Shown in pieces: positions 45,701-54,274 of a stretch of 64,000 nucleotides of DNA. The stretch covers positions 8,778 through 72,777 of the forward strand of contig CAKOZD010000007.1 in the NCBI GenBank assembly GCA_934131175.1, given 5' to 3'. The position numbers and the translations under genes are program-made. The DNA comes from an uncultured Bacilli bacterium. GTDB taxonomy: Bacteria; Bacillota_I; Bacilli_A; RF39; UBA660. Below the pieces are notes generated by a model. The model made no database searches and was not told the DNA's origin. It saw nothing but the letters and a program-made list of their open reading frames with translations. The stretch's first letter is position 1. The number at the start of each line of letters is the position of its first letter.

Positions 45701-46008
45701 AGGGTTTTAGTTCTATGTCATCTTAAATGGTATTAAAACTGATTGATGGCAAAGTCGCAGGATATTTTAGTTTTAGTTCTATGTCATCTTAAATGGTATT
45801 AAAACTAAAACTAAGCACTGATAGATACATGATAAGTTTTAGTTCTATGTCATCTTAAATGGTATTAAAACTGGAGCATGAACTATACCAGTCCAATAAT
45901 TGTTTTAGTTCTATGTCATCTTAAATGGTATTAAAACCAAGACATGAAACTGGAAACTGGACTTCTAGTTTTAGTTCTATGTCATCTTAAATGGTATTAT
46001 GATAAAAC
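42734..46008 (+). CRISPR. CRISPR array, 50 repeats and 49 spacers
   Basis: 36-bp repeat starting GTTTTAGTTCTATGTCATC and ending GGTATTAAAAC. Repeat starts fall at 42734 + 66n, so every spacer is exactly 30 bp. The repeats read as identical except the last (45968-46008), which has a 5-bp TGATA insertion before its final AAAC. The repeat begins like II-A repeats and is complementary to the minus-strand tracrRNA, so crRNAs are read from the plus strand. Newest spacers are at the cas/leader end. A long, uniform array with intact cas genes suggests an active system. Confidence 0.98.
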
Positions 46009-46027
46009 AGAGATTAAGACTTAACAA

Positions 46028-46078
46028 ATTTTAAGATGGCAGAAATCCTAAAAGACTATTAAATAGTCTTTTATTTGT
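46028..46078 (+). terminator. Antirepeat-like segment and terminator at array end
   Basis: 46028-46044 (ATTTTAAGATGGCAGAA) is nearly complementary to the repeat core and can pair with the last repeat. It is followed by a perfect 10-bp stem AAAAGACTAT/ATAGTCTTTT (46050-46072) and a T-rich tail, which should stop array transcription. Confidence 0.75.
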
Positions 46079-46165
46079 ATTTAAAATAAAAATTGATAAA
46101 TTATCTATAAACTTTTTTTATATTTCATTTTCATAAAACTATGTTAGAATAAATAGAAAAAGTGG

Positions 46166-47203
46166 GTGGTTCATATTAATACAATAGATATAATTTACAA
46201 ATTTTTAGAGGAACAAGACTATTTAAATAGAAAAGATGTACTAGGAATAATATTTTATGGTAGTTCAAATTATAATACAGACACTAAAGATTCTGACTTA
46301 GATTTATTAATCATAACAGACGATGAAAATAATTATAAAGGTGTTACTTATATAGATAATAAAAAAATAGAATATTTTGAAAAAAATGTTTATGATTTAA
46401 CACAAAAAATAGAAGAACTTCCAAATGGTTTTGATCGTTCATTAGAATCAATATTTACTAATGGAAAAGTAATCTATGACAAACATAAAACTATTGAAAA
46501 TCTAAAAGATTTAGTTTTAGAAAACAACGAATATCCAAGAAAGAAAAACCAAAATAAATTCTATTCAACATGTTTTTCAGAATTTAAAAATGCTTTTTTT
46601 AGTACAGATAAAACATCTCCATATTTTAATTATATCTATTACAACTTCTTAGAAGAAATCAGAAAAGAATATCATATACAAAATGGTTATTCAAAATTAC
46701 CAGTAAATAAAATAAAAAAGTTATATGAAAACAGTGATTACTCTGAAAAATATTATTGTGTTAAATTGCCAGATGCTAACTTTAGAAATTTATATATATC
46801 TTTATTAGAAAAATATAAAGATGAAGACTTTAGTATTCTTTTAAGTAAATTAAAAGAAAAACAAACAAGAAAAAAATGCTTTAGCGTTCGAAAAAATAAC
46901 ATTAAGTATTCTAGTACCATAATATATAGCTTACTTGAGAAGATTGTTGCGAAAGATATAAATGAAAAAGACTATTTGTCACTATACTATATAGCACTGG
47001 AAAAAATACGTAACTTATATTGTGATATTAATAAACTTAACAATTCATTAGATAATATCTATGAATATGATTCTTCATTTTTAGAAATTTTTAATGAATG
47101 TATATCAAATCCATCAAAAGAAAATATAACTTTACTTTTTAATTATTTATCATCAAAAATAAATATAGATTATAAAAATTATAAAATATATGAATTATCC
47201 TAA
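46166..47203 (+). CDS. Nucleotidyltransferase-domain protein, 345 aa
   Basis: N-terminal Pol-beta-type nucleotidyltransferase: FYGSSNYNTDTKDSDLDLLII has Gly32-Ser33 and metal-binding Asp44 and Asp46. The remaining 250 residues are helical and unassigned. Known relatives modify small molecules, tRNA or proteins, or act as MNT-type antitoxins, but no HEPN toxin gene is adjacent. It starts from GTG 46166 with a weak upstream purine stretch, so the start is uncertain. First gene after the CRISPR array terminator. Confidence 0.75.
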   Translation: MVHINTIDIIYKFLEEQDYLNRKDVLGIIFYGSSNYNTDTKDSDLDLLIITDDENNYKGVTYIDNKKIEYFEKNVYDLTQKIEELPNGFDRSLESIFTNGKVIYDKHKTIENLKDLVLENNEYPRKKNQNKFYSTCFSEFKNAFFSTDKTSPYFNYIYYNFLEEIRKEYHIQNGYSKLPVNKIKKLYENSDYSEKYYCVKLPDANFRNLYISLLEKYKDEDFSILLSKLKEKQTRKKCFSVRKNNIKYSSTIIYSLLEKIVAKDINEKDYLSLYYIALEKIRNLYCDINKLNNSLDNIYEYDSSFLEIFNECISNPSKENITLLFNYLSSKINIDYKNYKIYELS

Positions 47204-47275
47204 AAACAAAAAATAAAAAATAATATTTAAAAGCAGTTATGTTATAATGAATAACTATAGAAAGGAGATATTTTT

Positions 47276-47692
47276 ATGGAAAAAGAAGTTAGAAAAGAGG
47301 TAACATTTAGAGGAGACCCATTATTTCAAGTCATGACAACACCTCAACTTAATCAAAAAGTATTTTTTTTGAATGAGAATGCAATTAATGAAGTTAAGTC
47401 ATATTCTGAAGAAATAGATCTTTTCAATGTACCAGATTTAGTATTATCAAAATTATCAGAAAAACAAGCTAATACAAAATTTTTATTAGCATTAGAAAGA
47501 TGTGGAGAAACAGAATCACATTTACCAGAAACATTAATTGCTTACGCACAAACTGGAGAAGATGAATATAAATTAGAAGGAGTCTTTTCTGAAAGAAAAG
47601 AATATATTGCTCCTGAAACCGGTGAAGAAGTAAAATTAAATTACACTTATTCAAATAAAAAAATAAAAGTAAAAAAAATAAATAATAAGTAA
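47276..47692 (+). CDS. Unknown protein, 138 aa
   Basis: Soluble, acidic N-terminal two thirds and a Lys-rich end (KKIKVKKINNK). RGDPLFQVMTTPQLNQKVFFLNE and the C-terminal beta-type YIAPETGEEVKLNYTY show no known motif. Strong AAAGGAG ribosome site; single gene with terminator. Confidence 0.7.
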   Translation: MEKEVRKEVTFRGDPLFQVMTTPQLNQKVFFLNENAINEVKSYSEEIDLFNVPDLVLSKLSEKQANTKFLLALERCGETESHLPETLIAYAQTGEDEYKLEGVFSERKEYIAPETGEEVKLNYTYSNKKIKVKKINNK

Positions 47693-47713
47693 CTGATGTA
47701 GTTGCTTTTTTTC
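47686..47713 (+). terminator. Rho-independent terminator
   Basis: Stem AAGTAACT/AGTTGCTT (one G-T pair) with 7-T run. Confidence 0.8.
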
Positions 47714-47837
47714 TTGCTTTTTATAAAATATGTTAAAATATTAGTAAATGCAACCTAAAATGTACAAAAAACAACCGAAAGTTGGTAGAATGCAACCAGT
47801 TTATTTTATATGATTGCTACATGAAAGGAGAAAGATT

Positions 47838-49454
47838 ATGAAATCAAATTTTGCAGATAATCTTAAAAAAATAAGAAAAGAAAATAATTTGTCTCAAGAA
47901 CAACTTGCAGATAAATTAGGAGTGTCAAGACAGAGTGTCTCTAAATGGGAGTCATCTGCTGCATATCCGGAAATGGACAAAGTACTTCAACTATGTAAAA
48001 TGTTTAATTTAAATATAGATGAATTACTAAATCAAAATATAAATGAGATACATGAAGAACAAGAAGGTAAGAATAAAATAAATAATTACGTAAACAATTT
48101 TCTAGAATATATTACAAAAACAGTAAAATTATTCATGTCTTTATCATTTAAAGATAAAGTGAAATGTTTCGTCGAACAATTTATTATTATATTATTTTTA
48201 CTACTTATTTATTCAATCCTTGGAGGAGTAATGTCATCTGTAGTTGGCAGTATATTTGCCTTTGTACATGGAACTTTTTATTACACAATATATGGAATAT
48301 TAAAAGGAATATATATATTCATGTGTTTAATACTATCAATAATTATAATTGCACATATATTTAAAATAAGGTATTTAGACTACTATGAAATTGTAGAAAA
48401 AGAAGATAACACAGAAGGTAGTTTTCAAGAAGATAATTCATCTTCTAACAAACAAGAATTAATAAATGATAAAAAAATAATAATAAGAGATCCAAAACAT
48501 TCAGAATATAATTTTTTAAATGCTATGGTAAAAGTAATATTATTATTCATAAAATTCTTTGCATTATTTATATTTGCAACAGTAGCATTTATAATTATAT
48601 TTGAAGTATTTGGACTAGTATTATCACTATATCACATTCCAACTCACAGTCTATTTATTGGAGTATCCCTTACTGCACTAGGTGTAATTGCTATTACAAC
48701 AATAATATTAATATTATTATATTCATTTATATTTAATAGAAAGTCATCAATAAAAACATTATTTATAGTATTTATTGCATCACTTGCTTTATGTGGTATA
48801 GGAATTGGACAAGTATTTATTTGTACATTAAATATGAAATATGACAATAAGTCATTTAAAAATGATAATGAATTAGTGAAAGAATTCACTTATAAAGATG
48901 GAATGAGTATAAATTCTTGGTATGACTATTATGAATTTGATGTTGATAATAATTTAGGTGACAAAGTAAAAGTAACAATAAAATATAATGATAAAACATA
49001 TAAAGTAAATATGGTTGAAGATGAAAAAACAAATTCTATAGATTTGTCTTTTACAAATAATTTTAATGAATTTTCTAACACTTATAAGTTAATAATAAAT
49101 GATTTAAAAAATAATACTTTAAGTAGTATTGACTCATCATCCCCTGAAGTAGTAATAACTGCAAGTGAAGCAAATGTAAAAAATATGATTAATAAAAAGT
49201 CATCAAATAAAATGACAAATTTAGAACAACAAGGAAATAAATTTTTTCTCGATGAAGTAGATGACGATGAACAGATACTTTGTTATCAAGAAAATGGTTT
49301 CTACAACAACTGTGTTTCTATAGAATTAGATGAAGGAAATATATCTGATTTTAAATATGACAGAGATGGACTTCATTATGATGAGAAAAAATATGAATGT
49401 TCTAATGATGATAGTAAATATTTCTATTGTGATCATAAAGATTATGATGATTAA
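47838..49454 (+). CDS. XRE-type HTH regulator fused to a membrane/extracellular region
   Basis: 538 aa. Residues 3-65 are a Cro/XRE helix-turn-helix (FADNLKKIRKENNLSQEQLADKLGVSRQSVSKWESSAAYPEMD). About five membrane helices follow between 100 and 330, then an extracytoplasmic C-terminal domain of about 190 residues rich in Asp, Asn and Ser. DNA-binding head plus outside sensor suggests one-component transmembrane signalling. Start ATG 47838 follows AAAGGAGAAAG; a TTG at 47814 would put that site inside the gene. Confidence 0.82.
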   Translation: MKSNFADNLKKIRKENNLSQEQLADKLGVSRQSVSKWESSAAYPEMDKVLQLCKMFNLNIDELLNQNINEIHEEQEGKNKINNYVNNFLEYITKTVKLFMSLSFKDKVKCFVEQFIIILFLLLIYSILGGVMSSVVGSIFAFVHGTFYYTIYGILKGIYIFMCLILSIIIIAHIFKIRYLDYYEIVEKEDNTEGSFQEDNSSSNKQELINDKKIIIRDPKHSEYNFLNAMVKVILLFIKFFALFIFATVAFIIIFEVFGLVLSLYHIPTHSLFIGVSLTALGVIAITTIILILLYSFIFNRKSSIKTLFIVFIASLALCGIGIGQVFICTLNMKYDNKSFKNDNELVKEFTYKDGMSINSWYDYYEFDVDNNLGDKVKVTIKYNDKTYKVNMVEDEKTNSIDLSFTNNFNEFSNTYKLIINDLKNNTLSSIDSSSPEVVITASEANVKNMINKKSSNKMTNLEQQGNKFFLDEVDDDEQILCYQENGFYNNCVSIELDEGNISDFKYDRDGLHYDEKKYECSNDDSKYFYCDHKDYDD

Positions 49455-49467
49455 TAATAAGTATTTA

Positions 49468-49506
49468 AAACTATATATAAAATATTCTTATATATAGTTT
49501 TTTTAT
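49468..49506 (+). terminator. Rho-independent terminator
   Basis: 13-bp stem AAACTATATATAA/TTATATATAGTTT with 7-nt loop and T-run. Confidence 0.85.
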
Positions 49507-49575
49507 TAATATGATATAATATGCATTGATTTCATTAAAAGCAAAATTTTAAATATAAAGAAAAAGAGGGATTAG

Positions 49576-50694
49576 ATGAAAACATTATATGAAATATTAG
49601 GAGTAAGTGAAACAGCAACTTCTGAAGAAATAAAAAAAGCTTATAGAAAATTAGCAAAAGAGCATCATCCAGATGCAAATTCTAAGTGGACAGAAGAAGA
49701 GAAAAAAATGCATGCAGAAATATTTTCTGAAATTGCAGATGCATACGAAATATTAATTAATGAAGAAGCAAGAAAAGAATATGATGAAAAACTAAAAGAA
49801 AAAAGAACAAGAAGAAGTTCAAGAAGTCGTAGAGCATCAAGAAATAATAACAATAGTACTGAAGAAGATTATAGTTACGAATATGAATATTTTTCTAAAA
49901 AAGCAGAAAGATTTAGTAAGAGATATAAAGATATAAATGACGAAATAATAGAAAAGTATTTACGTAAACACAAAAGAAAACCAAAAACAATTCCAGAGTT
50001 TGCAACATTTTTCTTATCATTTGGAGCAATTCATGTATCAAAAGAATTCTTATATCAATTATCAAAATTAAAAAAGAAAGATAATGATACACCTAAAAAA
50101 TTTGTAATAAGAAATAGATATAATTTTGCAGCATTAGCATTAGCTTTTATCATAGCAAATAGTATAGGTGGTAATACAAATACTACTCCAGCACAAGAAC
50201 CAATATACGAAACTACTACACAAACTACAGATACTAATACAGAAAAAGCAACAAATGATACTGAAACAAATGATACAAATAAGGACGAAGAACAAGAATC
50301 AATCTTATTAACTAGAAAGTATGTTATAAAGCCAGGCGACTATTTATCAAGACTTGCAGTAGATGCAGGAATTTCAACAGATAAATTACAAGAGATTAAT
50401 AATATTAAATCTGCAGATAGAATAAACGTAGGAGACACAATTACAATTCCATATAATATTGAAGGTGAAAATAAAGACTATTACACAAAAAAAGTGGTAT
50501 TATATGACAGAGATTTATCAAAGGTAGCAGCTGAATATGAAACAGACATTGATACACTTTATAGACTAAATGAAGAAGCAATAGAAAAAGTAACCGATAA
50601 CTCTTACGTAGTTTTAAGTGATACTATAGAAGTACCTAACTTTATTACAACTGCTGAATTAAATAGTATGAAAGAAAAAACAAAAAATTTCTAA
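49576..50694 (+). CDS. J-domain / transmembrane / LysM protein
   Basis: 372 aa. Residues 2-70 are a complete J-domain (LYEILGVSETATSEEIKKAYRKLAKE, HPD at 31-33). A basic Arg/Ser stretch and a helical region follow, then one membrane helix at about 182-198, a Thr/Asn/Glu-rich outer linker, a LysM domain (YVIKPGDYLSRLAVDAG...INVGDTITIP, about 249-295) and a degenerate second LysM (about 303-350). The J-domain faces the cytosol, where HPD stimulates DnaK, and LysM faces the wall and binds peptidoglycan. It could recruit DnaK to a wall-attached membrane site. No GrpE/DnaK is adjacent. Confidence 0.88.
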   Translation: MKTLYEILGVSETATSEEIKKAYRKLAKEHHPDANSKWTEEEKKMHAEIFSEIADAYEILINEEARKEYDEKLKEKRTRRSSRSRRASRNNNNSTEEDYSYEYEYFSKKAERFSKRYKDINDEIIEKYLRKHKRKPKTIPEFATFFLSFGAIHVSKEFLYQLSKLKKKDNDTPKKFVIRNRYNFAALALAFIIANSIGGNTNTTPAQEPIYETTTQTTDTNTEKATNDTETNDTNKDEEQESILLTRKYVIKPGDYLSRLAVDAGISTDKLQEINNIKSADRINVGDTITIPYNIEGENKDYYTKKVVLYDRDLSKVAAEYETDIDTLYRLNEEAIEKVTDNSYVVLSDTIEVPNFITTAELNSMKEKTKNF

Positions 50695-50762
50695 AAGCTA
50701 AGTAAGCAATTAAGTAAAATATTACTTTAAAATTCTTTTCAAATAAAAATATTTATGTTATA

Positions 50763-50846
50763 ATTAACAAGGTTTTAATTGGAAACGCACATCCTCTGGA
50801 TGATAACGAACAACACAAAAGTTTATTATCGAAGGAGGATTTTATT
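50763..50846 (+). promoter_or_regulatory. Leader with small hairpins before the DUF2798 gene
   Basis: After a TATAAT at 50758-50763 (GTTATAATTAAC) comes an unusually GC-balanced stretch, GAAACGCACATCCTCTGG, with hairpin CATCC-TCT-GGATG and possible GATAA/TTATC pairing up to the AAGGAGG site. It may be a structured regulatory leader. No known riboswitch class is recognised. Confidence 0.35.
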
Positions 50847-51296
50847 ATGCCAAAAAACAAATTTCAAGATGCAATATTTACAATCATTATGGCAACAATA
50901 ATGGTATATGGAATGGTCGTATATAATGTTGCATTAAATATAGGAGGAGTTTCAAGTAAAACTTTTTTACTTGCATTAAAAGAACTACCAATAATGGTAC
51001 CAATAGCATTTGTCTTAGAATTTTTTGTAGTAGGAAAAGTAGCAAAAATTCTAGCATTCAAAGTAGTTACACCACAAGATAGACCTCAAATTATCACATA
51101 CGCAATATCAATTTGTATTTGTTGTATTATGTGTCCTATTATGAGTTTAATAGCTACATTTTTATTTAAAACACCAAGCTTTGGTATGTGGATACAAACA
51201 TGGGCTCTAAACTTTCCTATGGCAATGTTTTATCAAATGTTTTATTGTGGACCACTTGTTAGATTAATATTTAGAACAATTTTTAGAAATAATTAA
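50847..51296 (+). CDS. DUF2798 family membrane protein
   Basis: 149 aa with four membrane helices, the first two and last two forming similar pairs. The core LKELPIMVPIAFVLEFFVVGKVAKILAF and CPIMSLIATFLF...WALNFPMAMFYQMFYCGPLVR match the DUF2798 pattern. Function unknown. AGGAGG 9 nt before ATG. Confidence 0.78.
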   Translation: MPKNKFQDAIFTIIMATIMVYGMVVYNVALNIGGVSSKTFLLALKELPIMVPIAFVLEFFVVGKVAKILAFKVVTPQDRPQIITYAISICICCIMCPIMSLIATFLFKTPSFGMWIQTWALNFPMAMFYQMFYCGPLVRLIFRTIFRNN

Positions 51297-51297
51297 T

Positions 51298-51325
51298 GAA
51301 TAGAAGAAATTCTATTCTTTTTTTC
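51298..51325 (+). terminator. Rho-independent terminator
   Basis: Perfect stem GAATAGAA/TTCTATTC with GAAA loop and T-run. Confidence 0.9.
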
Positions 51326-51395
51326 GGAAAAATATTTAATAAATGTCCTTTTACATAATATTATTTTAATATATAATTAAAATGTAGGTGATAGA

Positions 51396-52499
51396 ATGAA
51401 TGTATATGATTATATAGATAATATAGGAATTTATTCTTTTGAAGAAAAAGAATTTAATGAAGTGGATGCTGCAGTATTCTCATTTGTTGCATATTCAAGT
51501 TTAAAATTAGTATTTAAAAAAGATAAAATGAAAATAAGTGAGCTTGGAAGAGTAAATGTAGGAATGTTTAAGTATGAGGATAATAACGTAATAGCTGTGC
51601 GTGAAGGAAATAAAGTACTAAATTATATAAAAGATACAAAAAGATATAGGGACTGTCTTTTAAGTAAATTTGAAATAGATGAGAACAAGGATATTCAATT
51701 TTGCGCAGTATCTATTGAGTATAAGAAAAATCATGTATTTATCTCTTATGAGGGAACAAATGAATTATTTAGTGGCTGGAAAGAAAACTTATTATTAAGT
51801 TGTGAATTTCCAACAAAGTCACACTTAAAAGCAATAAGTTATTTAAATAGAAATTATACATTTTCAGGTAAAAAATTAATTATTGGAGGTCACTCTAAGG
51901 GTGGAAATCTTGCTTTAGTAGCCGCGATGTATGCTAATTTTTTTGTAAAGAGAAAAATCGAGTTTGTCTATAATTTAGATGGACCAGGTCTTTTAGATAA
52001 ACAATTTAATTCTAAACATTTTAAGAGTATTTTAAATAAATATGTTCACATAGTACCAGATTATTCTGTAGTAGGAATGTTTTTAGAAAACTCTAATGAA
52101 GTAGCAGTAAAAGCTCAAACAAGAAGTATTTATTGTCATAATATAAAATATTGGGAAATTGATAAAAATTTTGGATTTGCCAAGTCAAAATTAAGTGCAT
52201 ATTCTAAAGAACTTAAAAGGGAAATAAAAATTTGGTTAGAAAAATATGATGATCAAGATAAAATGGAACTTATTGATAATCTATTCTATATCCTAGATCA
52301 AGCGAATGTTTCAAGTATTCTTGAATTAAAACAAGAAAATAAAAAAGTAATAGATTTAATTTATGAAACAAAAGCCATAACAAATAAAACAAAAGAAATG
52401 CTAGAAGGTCTAATAAAAATAATAATAAAAAGTTACAGTTACTCAACATATAATGAGTTAAAAGTAAAAGTAAAAGATGTATTAGACTTCAAGAATTAA
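51396..52499 (+). CDS. Mbeg1-like alpha/beta hydrolase (DUF2974)
   Basis: 367 aa. Lipase-like nucleophile elbow GGHSKGG with Ser near 166, preceded by HVFISYEGTNELFSGWKENLLLS and followed by FVYNLDGPGLLDKQF, HIVPDYSVVGMF and a His in IYCHNIKYW. This is the Mbeg1-like family, found widely in Firmicutes with unproven esterase/lipase activity. No signal peptide. One base separates its stop from the next ATG. Confidence 0.87.
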   Translation: MNVYDYIDNIGIYSFEEKEFNEVDAAVFSFVAYSSLKLVFKKDKMKISELGRVNVGMFKYEDNNVIAVREGNKVLNYIKDTKRYRDCLLSKFEIDENKDIQFCAVSIEYKKNHVFISYEGTNELFSGWKENLLLSCEFPTKSHLKAISYLNRNYTFSGKKLIIGGHSKGGNLALVAAMYANFFVKRKIEFVYNLDGPGLLDKQFNSKHFKSILNKYVHIVPDYSVVGMFLENSNEVAVKAQTRSIYCHNIKYWEIDKNFGFAKSKLSAYSKELKREIKIWLEKYDDQDKMELIDNLFYILDQANVSSILELKQENKKVIDLIYETKAITNKTKEMLEGLIKIIIKSYSYSTYNELKVKVKDVLDFKN

Positions 52500-52500
52500 T

Positions 52501-52869
52501 ATGACTAAAGTAGAACAAATAAATAAGTTATTAGACTCTTTAGAAAAATCAAAATTTAGAGGTTCATTTCATTTAAATAATAGTATGAAAGAGTATGTAA
52601 GAGAAAAAGGCCTAAATAAGATTGCAAGCGATGCTTATGAAATAATAGAAAAAAGATTAACTCCTGCCATAATAAAAAATGATGGTAAGCAAACTCCAAT
52701 GAAACAAACTCATCCAGTATTTATTGCTCAACACGCAACAGGTTGTTGTTGCAGAGGATGTCTTTTTAAAATTCACAATATAGAAAAAGGCAGAAAATTA
52801 ACTGATTCTGAGATAAAATATATCGTTAACGTCATTATGTTTTGGATAAAAAGACAAATTAATATATAG
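52501..52869 (+). CDS. DUF4186 family protein
   Basis: 122 aa. Family pattern: FRGSFHLNNSMKEYVREKGL, ...NDGKQTPMKQTHPVFIAQHATGCCCRGCLFKIHNI, with a CCCRGC cysteine group and nearby His residues that could bind a metal. Function unknown. It starts 1 nt after the Mbeg1-like gene, so coexpressed. Confidence 0.85.
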   Translation: MTKVEQINKLLDSLEKSKFRGSFHLNNSMKEYVREKGLNKIASDAYEIIEKRLTPAIIKNDGKQTPMKQTHPVFIAQHATGCCCRGCLFKIHNIEKGRKLTDSEIKYIVNVIMFWIKRQINI

Positions 52870-52912
52870 AAAATGAAAAAATAGTGTTATAATCAAATTA
52901 AAGGAGTAGGGT

Positions 52913-53473
52913 ATGAAAAAAAGAGAAATTATAATTTGTATAATAATTTTATTACTATCAATAGCATCAATTTCAGTTGCTGTTGTAGTAAGAGAAAACA
53001 AAAAGGTCGTTACTCATATAAAAGAAACATCTACTGATACTAAAAATATTGAAGAAGAAAAAGAAAAGAATAATACTGAAAACTTAAATCATCCAATTGA
53101 TTATGATGACCTTGAAAGAAATCTTATGAATCTTGTTAATAACGAAGGATACTCAATTATTAAAAGAAATTGTGAAGAAAAAGTAGTAAAAGCAAAAAAA
53201 GATTATATTAAAACTGACAATACACATATATCAACAAAATCAATTTCAGATTTATTAACAAAATTAAAAGAAGCAACATTAGTTGTAGAGCAAGAAGAAT
53301 CAAATGTATGTCCAAGTGTTTCTTACTATGTAGCAAGTGATACTGAAGAAGTACTTCAAGTATTTTATTCATCAGATCAAGTATCATTTGTTGTAAAAGT
53401 AAATAATGTATCATATAACTTTAAATATGATGATGCTAAAAACATAAAAGATTTCATAGAAAATTTAAAATAA
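52913..53473 (+). CDS. Unknown membrane-anchored protein, 186 aa
   Basis: N-terminal membrane helix (about 5-26, IIICIIILLLSIASISVAVVV), a Lys/Glu/Thr linker at 28-65, then an outer domain of about 110 residues with two Cys (KRNCEEK and SNVCPSVSYY) that could form a disulfide. No family recognised. Own terminator. Confidence 0.7.
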   Translation: MKKREIIICIIILLLSIASISVAVVVRENKKVVTHIKETSTDTKNIEEEKEKNNTENLNHPIDYDDLERNLMNLVNNEGYSIIKRNCEEKVVKAKKDYIKTDNTHISTKSISDLLTKLKEATLVVEQEESNVCPSVSYYVASDTEEVLQVFYSSDQVSFVVKVNNVSYNFKYDDAKNIKDFIENLK

Positions 53474-53493
53474 GAAGTTATACTTCTTTTTTT
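53472..53493 (+). terminator. Rho-independent terminator
   Basis: Stem AAGAAGT/ACTTCTT with TAT loop and T-run. Confidence 0.8.
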
Positions 53494-53540
53494 CTGCTAT
53501 AATAACGTTATACAATTAACAATGTAACAAGGAGGAAACA

Positions 53541-54239
53541 ATGAAAAAATTAGTATTAATAGGTGGAGGAGAAATAGGAAAAGGACAAACTTCATATGAA
53601 ACAGAAAATATTGATAAAGAAATTGTAAAGATGTCTGAAAAAGAGCATCCAAATTTATTATTCATTGGACTTGCAAGTTCATACTCTGATTCATACTATG
53701 ATTTAATAAAGAAAATATATAAAAATTTAGGATGTGAATGTGCTTATCTAAAAAAGAAAAATGTAATAAATAATCCTGATATTGTAAAAAACAAAATATT
53801 AAACGCTGACATTATCTATATAGGTGGTGGAGACACAATAAAATTAATGGAAGTTGTAAAAGAGTATGAAATAGATAAACTTTTAAAAGAGGCTTATGAA
53901 AAAGGTACTGTACTTGCAGGTATTTCAGCAGGAGGAATTCTCTTATCAAAAGAAGGATATTCTGATTCCTTAATATTACGAGGCGAGAGTAACAATTATA
54001 CTTTTATTGATGGTTTAGGATTTACAAATATAAGCTTTTGTCCTCATTATAATGCTGATGAAAAGAAAAAAAATTGCTTATTTAATGATTTAGAAAATTC
54101 TTCTAAAGAAGTGTTTGGAGCAGAAAACTGTTCAGCAATAAAAATAATTGATGATAAAATATCAGTAATAAAATCAAATGAAACAGCAAATGTTTGGAAA
54201 ATTAAATTTGAAAAAAATATAGTTGAAGAAAAAATATAA
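53541..54239 (+). CDS. Peptidase S51 family (dipeptidase E-like)
   Basis: 232 aa. Starts with LVLIGGGEIG; YIGGGDTIKLM; nucleophile Ser near 129 in LAGISAGGILL; GLGFTNISFCPHYNADE carries the His. This is the Ser-His fold of peptidase E, which cleaves aspartyl dipeptides; some relatives are cyanophycinases. Cytosolic. AGGAGG before ATG. Confidence 0.87.
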   Translation: MKKLVLIGGGEIGKGQTSYETENIDKEIVKMSEKEHPNLLFIGLASSYSDSYYDLIKKIYKNLGCECAYLKKKNVINNPDIVKNKILNADIIYIGGGDTIKLMEVVKEYEIDKLLKEAYEKGTVLAGISAGGILLSKEGYSDSLILRGESNNYTFIDGLGFTNISFCPHYNADEKKKNCLFNDLENSSKEVFGAENCSAIKIIDDKISVIKSNETANVWKIKFEKNIVEEKI

Positions 54240-54274
54240 ATAATGCTATACTCTATAATAAGAGGAGTGAGATA

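Noticed and set aside
46166..47692. Toxin-antitoxin pair made of the nucleotidyltransferase and the following 138-aa gene
   Set aside because: The second protein shows no HEPN Rx4-6H motif, has its own ribosome site and is 72 nt away; the nucleotidyltransferase is also longer than MNT antitoxins.
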